Positions 33,654 through 47,390 of a stretch of DNA of 64,000 nt are shown in pieces. Made by a program: the position numbers and the translations under genes. The stretch covers positions 58,339,677-58,403,676 of the forward strand of contig CM048839.1 in NCBI GenBank assembly GCA_026545765.1. The letters run 5' to 3'. Below the pieces are notes generated by a model. The model was given only the letters and a program-made list of their open reading frames with translations, did not search any database and was not told the DNA's origin. Position 1 is the stretch's first letter, and the number at the start of each line of letters is the position of its first letter. Origin of the DNA: Plantago major (Eukaryota; Streptophyta; Magnoliopsida; Lamiales; Plantaginaceae).

Positions 33654-34958
33654 AATCTCAAGTAATGTTTTTTTTTTATATCAACAAGGCTAAAACAGAG
33701 TCCTCACCTAAGTGAACTCATGTTCATAACCACTTAAACAAACAATTGTCGGTTCTATAAATGTATATATTTCGCTTCATTTTATTTAGAACCAAAATTT
33801 ATACATCCAAACATTGTTATTTCAATTGGTAAAAACATTGAATTCACTTCAGTACGGTCTCAGATTTGTGTCTTGTTGAGATAATAAAACATGGCTAATG
33901 TACCCATGTAAGTATGAAATACTTTTTAAACAAGTTCATGTCGAATTTGAAATATGTCTTCCTAAAGGTGCCCTCTCATCTCAATCTAATTCAACTATTG
34001 TTTTAGTACTATTAACTTATTTTGTTTTCTTGTAATTTTAACAAAATGGCTTTAGAGAGAATTTTTAGTATCGGAAGTTTTTGGATGGTGTATCTGTTCG
34101 ATTGGCCTCGGTGGAAGATGGTGTGGGGGGGGGGGGGTGTTTGGATACCTTATGAACATCTCTTATGCTCTTTGTATCTTTGTGAAAATATATTAATAAT
34201 TTTTTATGCAGATTTTCGAGGCGAAAGAAGAGAGTGCTCGGTTCTATAAATGTATATATTTCGCTTCATTTTGTTTTGAACCAAAATTTTCACATCCAAA
34301 CGTTATTTCAATTGGTAAAGAGTTTTATTTCACTTAAGTAAGATCTCATATTTGTGTCTTGTTGATATAATAGAATATGGCTAATGTACCCATGTAAGTA
34401 TGAAATACTTTTTAAACAAGATAATGTCGGATATGAAATATGTCTTCCTAAAGGTGCCCTCTCATCTCCGTCCAATTGAACTCTTGTTTAGTACTATTGA
34501 CTTATTTTGTTTTCTTGTAATGTTGATAAAGTGTCTTTAGAGAGAATTTTTAGTATGAGAAGTTTTTTGATGTTGTATCGGTTCGATTGGTCTCGGTAGA
34601 AAGATGGTGTTAGGGGGTTTGGAGTGGAGTAGTATTTTTTTTGGCCAATTTATACTATCAACATCATGATTTATTTCCATTTATACAATATGAATCTCAT
34701 TTCCTTTTAATTTGATTTACAAATTAAGTGTTAATTTTTAACATTCTATTTTAAAACTTAACCTTGATTTAGAGTGATTGGTTAAATGGACACATGTCAG
34801 TCACCATGAGTGGAGTAGGAGATGTAGTACCAAGAGGGTGAGAGGATCCGGAGCCGAATTATGGAGGTATTTTTCACTTTAATTGTTTTCAATGTACCCC
34901 CCCCCCCCCCCACCCACACACACACAGAACCGTTGTATTGCAATGAAGATCGGACTGA
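33654..34958. repeat. Array unit B, right part
   Basis: It continues unit B after the solo LTR, beginning with the second copy of the target duplication (TTAAC at 33649-33653) and AATCTCAAGTAATG. It holds two 480-500 bp subunits. Near 34900 a C run is followed by CA repeats and a short partial duplication of the next unit's first block. Confidence 0.75.
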
Positions 34959-35477
34959 GTGAGGAGATACAGAACCGTTGTATTGCAACAGAGGCGGTGC
35001 TGCCATGGTTTCCTCAGTTTGGTGGTAGAAAGAAAATCCATCATAGAATTGTTCCAGGTAATTTTTTTTTCACATACGAAATAACAATTTTGTTACAGAA
35101 AAGATGTATCAGGTGTTAATCATAAACTTAGTTGTGTTGATCTTTCTTATCCTTTTTCCCCTTGTTTTTGTAAGGAATTTAATATCTTGATTCATATGAT
35201 TATCGCATCGTGTTGTTTCTTCTTACAACTATATCATTCACCAACCAAATATTTGTTGCATCTGGTTGAGAGATCGTCTGTGAGGAATAAGAAGGAGGAA
35301 TTGCACAACGCCATTTTATTTTTACCGATGCAGTGCTTGCCTGGATGGCAGCGGGTCAGAGCAAATAATGAAAATCCTAATTGCCTTAAGGATAAAATAG
35401 GAAATTGCTCCATCGACTTGGAATTAGAAATTGGAGTTATGACGAGTATTTTTCAGTTTTCTAATAAAAATTTATAA
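34959..35477 (+). pseudogene. Unrecognised gene-like block (unit C copy)
   Basis: This is the same block as at 9971, with [20 protein letters not shown] near 34975-35035 and LEDKIGNCSIDLELEIGV-like residues near 35385-35440. Donor-like GTAATTTTTT at 35060 and acceptor-like TTACAG at 35092 are kept. It is more intact than the unit A remnant. Function unknown. Confidence 0.4.
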
Positions 35478-36237
35478 CAACAACCAAGTTTAGAATTAGA
35501 TATTTTACAATCATCTCTCTTTCCCACACGTGTATTTTTATTAACAAATTCTTGTCCGAGACTCTCGCTCACTCTCCCTCTCTCCCTCCGTCTCTATACC
35601 AATACAAATACATGATATTATCGGTGAGAAAAGGGTAAATTCGCACAATATCTCTTTTGCTTTGTCTTTCCTTCTCCCTTTCAATTTTTAAAACTATGAT
35701 TTTTTAAGTGAAGTGTTGATATTGTGAATAAAATGTACTTTTCTTTTGTTTATAAAATGCATCGACATTTCTAAGCAAACCTCTGATGTTCTAGTCAATA
35801 ATTAATATTTATCCTTCTTTTCTTTTTTTCTTCTTTCGAATTGTTGGTCTCTCATGTGAATTAAACATTTTTACTTTTTATGCACACCCCCCCCCCCCCC
35901 CCCCTCTTTCTCTCATATCAAAAGAAATAATGGACACCAATATCAATACTTGATACTTCTCTAACCTGGTGAGAAATGCTTGAAGTTCAAAAAAATCTCC
36001 TATGTATAGTCCCCCCACCCCCCCCCCCCCCCTCAGATTCTGAACCCGATAGCAACATGTCGTGTTTGCACTTACAGAAATAATCTTGACATCGTTTTCA
36101 TCGTTGATCTCTCAAATGTTATTTTATGTGTGTTGTATCCTTGTTTTTCCATTTAACTTTTTATGCTTCATTATATTACCTTCCATGTTATAGCCCCAAT
36201 ATAGTTATAGGTTTGGAATTTGTTTCTTAAATTAAAT

Positions 36238-36240
<3 letters not shown>

Positions 36241-36301
<61 letters not shown>
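36241..36301. repeat. (CT)n microsatellite, unit C
   Basis: About 30 CT repeats at the same place in the unit as those at 7387 and 11637. Confidence 0.95.
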
Positions 36302-36306
<5 letters not shown>

Positions 36307-37927
36307 ACCGTATGATTTGGCTCGGGTATGGCCCCTTGTGACGTCCCAATAGATGTTCTTTACATCCACATTACTTGTACCTGGGGCGGTACTTAAGTAA
36401 ACTCAAACCCACATAAATCATTCATTTGTAATTAATTATATATATTTGTATCCTTATACTTTTTACTTAAATGTAAGGAAGAAGATTAAATATTTACAAA
36501 TTCACACAACCAAGCTCATGTGTGATGTTATGGCTAGAGCTTGCTTAAGTAGGGTCTCAGATTTGAGTCTTGTGGATGTAAAAAACATTGTAGGGTATAT
36601 ATATCTCGGCAAGGTTTAGAAATATCAAGAGAGTATTATATAATGTTACAAGTGGGTTTAACAATCTCAAGTAATGTTTTTTTTATATCAACAAGGCTAA
36701 AACCAGAGTCCTCACTTAAGTGAATTCATGTTCATAACCACTTAAACAAGCAATTGTCAGTTCTATAAATGTATATATTTCTCTTTATTTTGTTTAGAAC
36801 CAAAATTTATACATCCAAACATTGTTATTTCAATTGGTAAAAACTTTGAGTTCACTTAAGTACCGTCTCAGATTTGCGTCTTGTTGAGATAATAAAAAAT
36901 GGCTAATGTACCCATGTAAGTATGAAATACTTTTTAAACAAGTTCTTGTCGGATTTGAAATATGTCTTCCTAAAGGAGCCCTCTCATCTCAATCTAATTG
37001 AACTATTGTTTTAGTACTATTGACTTATTTTGTTTTCTTGTAATTTTAACAAAATGGCTTTAGAGAGAATATTTAGTACGGAAGTTTTTGGATGGTGTAT
37101 CGGTTCGATTGGCCTCGGTGGAAGATGGTGTTGGGGTGGGGGGGGGGGGGTGGGTTGTTGGAGTGGAGTTAGTATACCTTATGAACATCTCCTATTCTCT
37201 TTGTTTCTTTGTGAAAATATATTAATAATTTTTTTTGCAGATTTTAGAGGCGAAAAAAGAGAATGCTTGGTTCTATAAATGTATATGTTTCGCTTCATTT
37301 TGTTTCGAACCAAAATTTGCACATCCAGACGTTATTTCAATTGTTAAAGAGTTTGATTTCACTTAAGTATGATCTCATATTTTTGTCTTGTTGATATAAT
37401 AAAACATGGCTAATGTACCCATGTAAGTATGAAATACTTTTTAAACAAGATAATGTCGGATATGAAATATGTCTTCCTAAAGGTGCCCTCTCATCCCCAT
37501 CCAATTGAACTCTTGTTTAGTACTATTGACTTATTTTGTTTCTTGTAATGTTGATAAAGTGTTTTTAGAGAGAATTTTTAGTATGAGAAGTTTTTTGATG
37601 GTGTATCGGTTCGATTGGTCTCGGTAGAAAGATGGTGTTAGGGGGTTTGGAGTGGAGTAGTAATTTTTTTGGCCAATTTATATTATCAACATCATGATTT
37701 ATTTCCATTTATTACAATATGAATCTCATTTCCTTTTAATTTGATTTACAAATTAAGTGTTAATTTTTAACATTCTATTTTAAAACATAACCTTGATTTA
37801 GAGTGATTGGTTAAATGGACACATGTCAGTCATCCATGAGTGGAGTAGGAGATGTAGTACCAAGAGGGCGAGAGGATCCAGAGCCAAATTATGAGAGGTA
37901 TTTTTCACTTTAATCGTTTGCAATTTA

Positions 37928-38111
<184 letters not shown>

Positions 38112-38624
38112 GAGTGAGGAGATACAGAACCGTTGCATTGCAACAGAGGCGGTGCTGCCATGGTTTCCGCAGTTTGGTGGTAGGAAGAAAACCCATCATA
38201 GAATCATGCCAGGTAATTTTTTTCACATACGAAATAACAATTTTGTTACAGAAAAGATGTATCAGGTGTTAATCATAATCTTAGTTGTTTTGATCTTTCT
38301 TATCCTTTTCCCCCCTTGTTTTTGTAAGGAATTTAATATCTTGATTCATATGATTATCGCATCGTGTTGTTTCTTCTTACAACTATATCATTCACCAACC
38401 AAATATTAGTTGCATCTGGTTGAGAGATCGTTTGTGAGGAATAAGGAGGAGGAATTGCACAACGCCATTTTATTTTTTGCGATGTAGTGCTTCCCTGGGT
38501 GGCGGCGGGTCAGTGCAAATAATGAAAACCCTAATTGACTGAAGGATAAAATAGGAAATAGCTCCATTGACTTGGAATTAGAAATTGGAGTTATGACGGG
38601 TATTTTTCACTTTTCTAATAAAAA
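38112..38624 (+). pseudogene. Unrecognised gene-like block (unit D copy)
   Basis: Third near-full copy of the block. The first open part follows directly on a TATATG microsatellite, so any upstream control region differs from those of the other units. The second open part is broken (TAG within GATGTAGTGCTT at about 38483). Confidence 0.4.
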
Positions 38625-40432
38625 TTTATAACAACAACCAAGTTTAGAATTAGATTTTTTACAATCATCTCTCTTTCCCACACGTGTATATTTATTAACA
38701 AATTCTTGTGCGTGACTCTCTCTCTCTCTCTCAATACCAATACAAATACATGATATTATGGGTGAGAAAAGCGTAAATTCGCATAAAATCTCTTTTTCTT
38801 TGTCTTTCCTTGTCCCTTTCAATTTCTAAGTCGGACTCCGTGCCTTTTCTTATTTCAATCATACACTTAATATTTATAACATGTGCTCAGGAGATTGATT
38901 ACATGGGAAGTAGGGGGGGAGGGGGGGGGGGATGCACATCATTTTCATCATTAGAGAGAATGCATTGGGGGTTCCATTGGTGGTTAAATTGGAAACCCTA
39001 GTTGGTTTACGAACAATTATGAAATTGAAGAACTCCAAGGGCTTGGCATTGGAAACTGGATCCTTACAGGTACTTGTCTGTTTTTTGAAAAGCAATTTAT
39101 CATCAATATACACGATTTCAAATAGTTTAAGAGGTTAGAGATTTACTATATTTATTTATTTACAAAATGTGTTGCTTTATGGATCCCATCTCTCTCTCAC
39201 ACAAATTCAATTCAAAAATCAATACTTGAGACTTTTGCGACCCGGTGGAGTCAAATCGAGTTTGCCAGGTAGTTTTTACTTATGTACAAAGCTTCAAATG
39301 TTGAATTCATTTCCATTCTCTTCAATTGACGAAAAGTCTTATAAACTTTCACATACAGAGAATAGGAAGTTTGTTGTTGAAAAGATGTATCATGTGTTAA
39401 TAATACACTGAGTTCTTTTGACCTTGTTTCATTGATTTTCTAAAGTATATAATTAGTTCATATGATTATAAAATCAAGTTGTTCTTCTTACAACTATTTC
39501 ATCCAAATATTACTTTCATGTGGTTGAGAGATTGCTTGTGAAAGGAAGAAGAGGGGGAGGAATTGCACAACCATTTTTTATTAGTGATGCGGTACTTCCA
39601 TGGATTATCGCGGGTCGATTCTAGAATTGAAAACTCTAATTGCCTTAAGGATAAATTAGGAATTCAAATAGTTCAACCAACTTAGAATTAAAAATTGGAG
39701 TTATGACGGTTATTTTTCACTTTTCTAATAAATAATTTATGACAACAATATAATGATAAACCGTTTCAAATTCGGTATCTTTCGATCATCATCTCCCTTT
39801 CCACTCATGTACTTGCATTGACATATTTTTCTGGAAGATCGTCTATCTGTAACTTAAAAAAAGAGACCAATTTTTTTTAACTATGATTTGTTAAGTGAAG
39901 TGTTGATATTGTGAATAAAATGTACTTTTTTTTTTTTTTTTATAAAATGCACCGACATTTTCCGACATTTCTAAGCAAACCTCTGATGTTCTCGTCAATA
40001 GTTAATATTTATCCATCCTTTTTTTTTTTAATCTTTCAAATTGAAGGTCTCTCATGTGACTTAATCATTTTTACTTTTTACGCACTTCCCCCCTCCCCCT
40101 CTTTTTCTCATATCAAAAGAAATAAATGACACCAATATCAATACTTGATACTTCTCTAACCGGGTGAGAAATGCTTGAAGTTCACATAAATCTCCTATGT
40201 ATAGTCCCCCCCCCCCCAGATTATTTGACCCGATAACAACATGTCGTGTTTGCACTTACTGAAAGAATCTTGACATCGTTTTCATCGTTGATCTCTTAAA
40301 TGTTATTTTATGTGTGTTGTACCCTTTTTATACATTTAACTTTTTATGCTTCATTATATTACCTTCCATGTTGTAGCCCCAATATAGTTATATGTTTGGA
40401 ATTTGTTTCTTAAATTAAATATCACCTGTGAT

Positions 40433-40435
<3 letters not shown>

Positions 40436-40473
<38 letters not shown>
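40436..40473. repeat. (CT)n microsatellite, unit D first
   Basis: About 19 CT repeats, followed by a partial duplication as in unit B. Confidence 0.95.
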
Positions 40474-40474
<1 letters not shown>

Positions 40475-40712
40475 AATGACACCATTATCAATATTTGATA
40501 CTTCTCTAACCGGGTGAGAAATTCTTGAAGTTCACATAAATCTCTTATGTATAGTCCCTCCCCGACCTGACTGATTGCAACATGTCGTGTTTGCACTTAC
40601 TGAAAGAATCTTGAAATCGTTATTATCGTTGATATCTTAAATATTATTTTATGTGTGTTGTACACTTTTTTCCATTTAACATTTTATGCTTCTTTATAAT
40701 ACCTTCCATGTT

Positions 40713-40714
<2 letters not shown>

Positions 40715-40744
<30 letters not shown>
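40715..40744. repeat. (CT)n microsatellite, unit D second
   Basis: About 15 CT repeats, the shortest of the set. Confidence 0.95.
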
Positions 40745-40748
<4 letters not shown>

Positions 40749-40876
40749 ATTTACCATATGATTTGGCTCGGGTATGGCCCCTTGTGACTTCCCAATAGAT
40801 GTTCTTTACATCCACATTACTTGTACCTGGGTCGGTACTTAAGTAAACTCAAACCCACATATAGATCATTCATTTG

Positions 40877-40879
<3 letters not shown>

Positions 40880-40927
<48 letters not shown>
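40880..40927. repeat. (TA)n microsatellite, unit D
   Basis: About 24 TA repeats, expanded from a short TATATATA found at the same place in the other units. Confidence 0.95.
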
Positions 40928-40931
<4 letters not shown>

Positions 40932-42230
40932 ATCCTTATACTTTTTACTTAAATGTAAAGGCAGAAGATTAAATATTTACAGATTCACACAACCAAGCTC
41001 ATGTGTGATGTTAGGGCTTGAGCTTGCTTAAGTAGGGTCTCAGATTTGAGTCTTGTGGATGTAAAAAACATTTTATGGTATATATATCTCGACAAGGTTG
41101 AAAAATATCAAGAGAGTATTATATAATGTTGCAAGTGGGTTTAACAATCTCAAGTGATGTTTATTTTATATCAACACGGCTAAAACCAAAGTCCTCACTT
41201 AAGTGAACTCAAGTTCATAACCACTTAAACAAACAATTGTCGGTTCTACAAATGTATATATTTCGCTTCATTTTGTTTAGATCCAAAATTTATACATCCA
41301 AACATTGTTATTTCAATTGGTAAAGAGTTTGAGTTCACTTAAGTAAGGTCTTAGATTTGCGTCTTGTTGAGATAATAAAACATGGCTAATGTACCCAAGT
41401 AAGTATGAAATACTTTTTAAACGAGTTCATGTCGGATTTGAAATATGTCTTCCTAAAGATGCGCTCTCATCTCAGTCAAATTGTACTATTGTTTTAGTAC
41501 TATTGACTTATTTTGTTTTCTTGTAATTTTGACAAAATGGCTTTAGAGAGAATTTTTAGTATGGGAAGTTTTTGGATGGTGTATCAGTTCGATTGGCCTC
41601 GGTGGAAGATTATGTTGGGGGGTTGGAGTGGAGTAGTATACCTTATGAACATCTCTTATGCTCTTTGTATCTTTGTGAAAGTATATTAATAATTTTTTTT
41701 TTTGCAGATTTTAGAGGGGAAAAAAGAGAGTGCTCGGTTCTATAAATGTATATGATTCACTTCATTTTGTTTCGAACCAAAATTTGCACATCCAGACATT
41801 AAAGAGTTTGATTTCACCTAAGTAAGATCTCATATTTGTGTCTTGTTGATATAATAAAACATGGCTAATGTAGCCATGTAAGTATGAAATAGTTTTTAAA
41901 CAAGATAATGTCAGATATGAAATATGTCTTCCTAAAGGTGCCCTCTCATCTCCGTCCAATTGAACTCTTGTTTAATACTATTGACTTATTTTGTTTTCTT
42001 ATAATGTTGATAAAATATTTTTAGAGAGAATTTTTGTTATGGGAAGTTTTTGGGTGGTATACCGGTTCGATTGGTCTCGGTAGAAGATGGCGTTAGGGGG
42101 TTTGGAGTGGAGTAGTATACTTTATGAACATCTCTAATCCTCTTTGTACGGTTGTGAAAGTATATTTTAAAAAAATTGCTGGTTTTTTAGTGGGGAAAAT
42201 AAGAGTTTTACGATCACAATTGTTCATAGA

Positions 42231-43225
42231 TAGGAATGGACTTTGCTCAAGAACTCCGATTCCTTGTTGCTTGTTTCGATCTCTTAATGGCACTATTACA
42301 ATCTCTTTTTTCGGATCTCTAATTCTGATAAAACTTTCTTAGTTTTAATCCTACACCAGATGATGTTTTCATGAGGGTTAACTAATGGGGGGGGCGGGGG
42401 AAGATCAATTGTTGAGCCTTTAACAAAGCAATTAAAGTAAGAGGAAATTACATAAAGATGCCACTTTAGGTGGTGTACTAACATATAAGGCTAGCTTCAT
42501 AAAACTCTTACAAAAAAATTCAATCTATTTTTGGTGCCCTAAAATCTAATAAATTCTTACAAAAAAGTCCAATCTATTTTTGGTGCCTTAAATTCTAATC
42601 AAGTGGACTTCAAATTCTCGCTATATTGGGTTTGATAACATAGTTGACATCCATTAGTGTTAATTAATTATTAGCTACTTATATTTAACTATTTTTGTTT
42701 AAATATACTCTTCTAATTAAAGTGCTAATCTATTATTAACTAATTATATTTGAATAATATTGTGACTACCAATGAAACTAACTGACCACCTGAAACCAAT
42801 TAAACTAATATTGAATCTAATATTTACCATTGTAACTAACACCTCATGTCGATTTGGACCTGGTCCAGAGTCATGGTGGTGCTGCTTGCCTACTTGTGGG
42901 ATGCTTAGACAAATTCGGGACCTAGTTCGTATTTGTCTCCCTGATAAGAACCTTAATGTAAAGGTGACTTGGATCATGAGCTTGGCTTAGAGTCCACTAG
43001 CCTTTGTAGTTTTGGTTTATCAGGTATGGTTGCTGTAGCCTACTGATTTTCTGGATATTGTTTTGATACCATTTCTATGGTAGTTGTACATTGGGTATAC
43101 CCCTGTTACACTTTTACATACTGGTTGAGCTTCTGATAGAGTTTAATTCGCTGCAAAAAAAAAAAACAAGTCCTTTATTAAAAAATTAAACACAATGCAT
43201 TAATCTTATTAAAAATTGTATTATA
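42231..43225. other. Spacer after the tandem array
   Basis: No gene was recognised. A 50-bp imperfect tandem repeat with TTTTTGGTGCC lies at 42501-42599. A G-rich run lies near 42386. A 12-base A run at 43155-43166 could be the tail of an old retroposed sequence, but no partner target duplication was found. Confidence 0.5.
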
Positions 43226-43473
43226 CTCCATTCGGTCCATTAAAAGCTTCTTAAGAAGCTACTTTCTCTTTAGTTTGTGAGTGATAGTATATTGATCAAG
43301 TTGTAAGTGGGTGATAAAGTAAGTAAGAGAGTGAATAAAATGGTGAAAAATGTAGGAAAGATAAATTATAAAGAATTTGTTAATGGAATAAAACCTTTCC
43401 TTTTATGGCTATAAAGTTTCTAGCGAAACACGAAAAAATGAAAGTTAAGAACTTTTTAATGGAGCGGAGGAAG
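43226..43473. mobile_element. Stowaway-like MITE
   Basis: The terminal inverted repeats are CTCCATTCGGTCCATTAAAAG on the left and the reverse complement of CTTTTTAATGGAGCGGAGGAAG on the right (each quoted loosely; core CTCC..CGGTCCATTAAAA). A TA dinucleotide lies on each side (43224-43225, 43474-43475). Size 248 bp and no coding capacity fit a Tc1/mariner-derived MITE. It is diverged, so it is probably old. Confidence 0.75.
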
Positions 43474-43671
43474 TAATTAATAGTCCTATAATAATGTAAA
43501 TTATTAATTTATAGTTCATTCTAGCAATCAGTTGAGTGTATATTGGCACATAATTAAAACATTGAGTTAATAAATAATTTAGATATTTTTAACCTGATTT
43601 TCTTAGTTTTATTCGCATTTACAAACAAAGTTCACACTCCAATGCCAAATCCAAATTATCAGAGAAACTTA

Positions 43672-43903
43672 GGCTTCATTTGGTTTGAGGGAAAATGGAG
43701 GAAAATAAAAAAATAGGGAAAAATATTATTTTCCACCATTTGGTAGTTTTCAGGAAATCCTGAAAAATTTATCAAAATCTATACAAAATACATCTATCTC
43801 CACAAAATAAGAAAAATTATTTTTCCCTCATATTTTTGAGAAAAATCTTATTTTCCCTTATTTTTTTTTCTTTTTCCTATTTCCCCTCAAACAAAATGAA
43901 GCC
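43672..43903. mobile_element. Tourist/Harbinger-like MITE
   Basis: The ends read GGCTTCATTTGGTTTGAGGG and the inverted complement of CCCCTCAAACAAAATGAAGCC, about 24 bp each. A TTA target duplication lies at 43669-43671 and 43904-43906. Size 232 bp, AT-rich and non-coding. PIF/Harbinger elements and their MITEs insert at TTA or TAA. Confidence 0.8.
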
Positions 43904-43954
43904 TTACGAACCATTGTCGGTTAATAAATTATGTTAGCCCACAACATTCTTGCA

Positions 43955-44645
43955 TCTATGTTAAACGCAACACAGTTTTCGTTAAACGCAACACAAATTT
44001 TTTATAAATTGACCGAAATGCCCCTATCTCAAAACAACACTTATATATTCAACAAAAAATCGAAAACGCACTTTTATGCAAATGTAAAAACATTAACACA
44101 CACAATCTAACACATATAACAACACCAATCATAAATCGGACAAAAAAAAATTCCGAATTTTTTCATTTATACAAATACAAAAACATTAACATGCAATTGA
44201 ACACGAATTAACAACACTAAACATAAATCGATAAAAAAAAAATTCGGAAAAAATTTCGTTTAAACAATTCTTTCTTAAAAAATATAGAAGTAAATTTCGG
44301 AAAATATTTCGTTTATACAATTCCTCCATTATCTTTAAAATTTTTTTTTTTTTTTTTAAATTTCGGGATTTTTCCCGGGTTTGGAAGAAACTGCCGGGAA
44401 AAATCCGTGATTCTAAAGCCGGGATTTTTCCAGCTTTCTCAAACGGGAAAAATCCGATGCTAAAATCGCGGATTTTTCCCCAGCTTTTCTTCAGGAGAAA
44501 ATGAATTTTTTAAAAAAAAAAAATTTAAAAGATAAAGGAGGAATTGTATAAACGAAATATTTTCCGAAATTTACTTCTATATTTTTTAAGAAAGAATTGT
44601 TTAAACGAAATTTTTTCCGAATTTTTTTTTTATCGTTGTTTAATT
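43955..44645 (+). repeat. Left terminal inverted repeat of Mutator-like element 2
   Basis: It pairs with 50766-51488. GTTAAACGCAACACA occurs twice at the outer end. Inside is a foldback: the segment near 44262-44345 (AAATTTCGGAAAATATTTCG) is repeated in inverted form near 44520-44615, with GGGATTTTTCCCGG-type motifs between. Confidence 0.85.
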
Positions 44646-44990
44646 ATTTCAAACCCGATTGAATGAATTTTTTTTTTTTGACAAATCGATTATATATATA
44701 ATTTTTCTATTTATTTTTATGTGTTTTCGAATTGACTTATAATTTTGCAAATTATTTAGATGAAAATCTGTTTGAAATGATTGGATCGGGCATTTATTTG
44801 TTTTTTTTCGATTTTTGTTAAATATTTAAATATAGTTTTGAACCGGCAGTTTCTTCACTGCATTACTGAAATGTGTGTTTCGAATTAGGTCTTGGCTATC
44901 TAAACAAATATAAAACGTTGATTTGTAATACAATACAACTAGAATATGAAATACAATAGCCCGACTAATTTGATGTGAAACACTTGATAC
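44646..44990. other. Non-coding stretch between left inverted repeat and PMD gene
   Basis: AT-rich, no gene seen. It probably includes the 3' untranslated region of the PMD gene. Confidence 0.5.
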
Positions 44991-47390
44991 TTAATGCATA
45001 ATTAAATCTTGTAAGTGTTCGCAAACTTCATCGACAATTGCGAATACGTCTGTCGCCTCCATATTATGTCTGTTTTGTCGAGTTATGCGTCCCATCAAAG
45101 CAGCGATCAATCGTAGCCTCTACAGATTAAAAACACACACAAATAAAGATTTTGACATTCGGAACAAACGTCGTGTATGTATATATTTAGAATATGTAGG
45201 AAACATACCACGCTAGGATCCATGTCTGCCGGTTGGAATTGTTGTCTCGGATGAAATCTCTCTGGGCGGGTCACTTGCATATGTGTACGTTGTCGAAACC
45301 AGTCTTGGTACGCCGGAATTGTTTGATGTCCAAAATGCACTCGAATTGTTTGTTGATGAAAATTACATCGAGATGTGTGAAAGTCGTCAAATGAGTCTCA
45401 GACAAAGATGAGAACAATGATCTGAGAGAGGGTTGTCAGGCCTTTGTACTTACGAGCTTTATTGGTTCAGAGGAATGAATTGGGGTATTTAACCGCCGTG
45501 ATAACGCTGTCCTGCATGTAAGCCTCTGTAACCTTTAGACAATGAATAATTCCCCTATATTGAGAAATAGGGACTGCTTCCCACAAGTCCAAAAGGTGTC
45601 CAATTCACCTATTAATTAGAGTTGCAAGTAACATACGGAATTACATAGAAGACTAAAACGTAATGAAGACAAGCGTGATATATTTAAAGACATACTTCAT
45701 TGGGTGCAACATTGTCTAGTGCACTCCTGTACATCACATGCATAGCGTTTTCATCTGTATCAGCGCTTCCCAAGTTACATGTTTTCAAACCAGGAAAATA
45801 TGAGTATATCCATCCAAATCGAATAAAAGTAGTTAGGAAATGATGTAATTTAAATGGCATTTAAAGAAAAACCTATAACATATAGCGCGCAAACCTGAAG
45901 GAGTGTAAGACATCCATCTATTTGTCTGCAGTTAATACGTGTTGCAACTCCCAGCTGTCTATACTGATTGGCAAGTGTGGCAGCTCCCCATGCGTACGTG
46001 TTAACCTCACCCAGGTTTAGTAGGAACTGTAGAAACCCGAGTGGAACTCGATTTCCACTTTTGTCGACGAATAGAGAAGTGCCTAACAACCACAAGAGGT
46101 ACATGACAGCATGTGATTCCGACGGAAGGACTCCTTCTTTTAAAGTTGCCTCGATGATGGCACGCTTGAACCCAGTACCTTTGGAGTTGGATTTCACCAC
46201 TGGTTCAGATATGTTCATATGAATTGCTAATGCCGCCTTAAGCATCTCGACTCTCATTTTCGTCTTAATAGCACGACCATGAACTGGAACCCCGAGCAAA
46301 TAGTGAACATCATGTAGGGTTATAGTAATCTCACCAAATGGCATGTGAAACGTATTAGTTTGAGGATGCCACCGCTCAACAAATGCACTAATCAAAGGCA
46401 TGTTAATCTTCGGGATCATACGGTTCTGCAAGCGTGAGAGATGGGTGTTGTTGACAATATCGTTGACAGCAGGGTTCAGATAGTCTTTAAAATGGATTAA
46501 GGCGCGGTGTCTGTGAAATCCCTCTAGAACCTCGCGGTCCTGCAATTTATAATATTTTACATAAGAATCTTCGGATTTCAAAGAACTAGAATTAACAATA
46601 ATAAACATTCAAAGGTGACTTACATTTCCTATCCATATGGAGTGAGCGATGTGTCCTAGAAATCCATGAGTAACTCCGGTTTGTAGGACCTCCATCAATG
46701 CCGGTTGTTAATTCTCTCCACGCCTCATTAGTAGCATAATTAGAGTCTCCATGTACACGGTCTCCGCTTCCACCATCATCAATAGGCTCTTCCGCATTAC
46801 TGAAATGGAAAGAATGTCGACGGTCTCGAACTCCACTAGGCCCACCCCTGGCAGAAGAACCGTGAACGTACTGGTTCTGATAGGTACCACCGTGTTATGG
46901 GTATCACGTTCAAATGGCACCCCCTATGGCTTGAACGCATAGACTTCTGCGATGTATTCTCCGTGGAAGGAATTTCCTCTCGTTCTAAGCATGGACTCGT
47001 GTCGCTAGGGGGTGTGTGGTAAGAGTCTTCTCTCGGGGTTGTTTCTTCGTAACTATCGGCACTTTCGGAGGATACATCATTCTATCCCTTCTTGCTCGGT
47101 CAAGCTGGTATAGGACCTCTAATCTTTCCACCGATGTCATGTAAACGTCCAGAATATTGATCGACCGGTACTTGTGGAATCTCCGTTACGTTCCTTTTGC
47201 CCCGTCTTTTATCCCCATCACCACCATCTTTGGATCCACCGCCCTTAGTAAATCTCTGTAGGAAATTGAGAAGAGTATACACGTTACAAATCATACAAAA
47301 ACAATAAAGTTTCCCTAAAATTGAAGTACTGTAGAAATTGGAATGGTATTGGGTTAATTAATTTATGCACGTAAAAAGTACCTTCCACAT
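44991..47390 (-). pseudogene. PMD gene of Mutator-like element 2
   Basis: Minus strand, probably six exons. A short first exon starts ATG at 47390 (MWK, then a GTACTT donor). The second exon begins near 47255 with KGGGSKDGGDGDKRRGKRN. The main PMD exon (about 46540-45900) reads FGEITITLHDVHYLLGVPVH, HAVMYLLWLLGTSLFVDKSG and QLGVATRINCRQIDGCLTL. Smaller exons follow, and the last (45119-44991) ends VFAIVDEVCEHLQDLIMH. Exon borders match the copy in element 1. The main exon is open, but the N-terminal exon has an early stop near 47100 and the fourth exon is frameshifted (about 45480-45590). Role unknown; PMD proteins are plant-specific and often transposon-borne. Confidence 0.75.

Larger units (their letters stand above)
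38112..42230. repeat. Array unit D, longest unit
   Basis: It has about 1 kb of extra DNA (38830-39870) that the other units lack. This includes a diverged second copy of the gene-like block (39360-39750). Two CT microsatellites and a TA microsatellite follow. Similarity to other units fades near 42230, the approximate right end of the array. Confidence 0.7.

Noticed and set aside
42772-42990. 72-codon open frame in the spacer
   Set aside because: No domain, no conserved copy and no clear promoter. It may be part of an old retroposed sequence ending in the A run at 43155.
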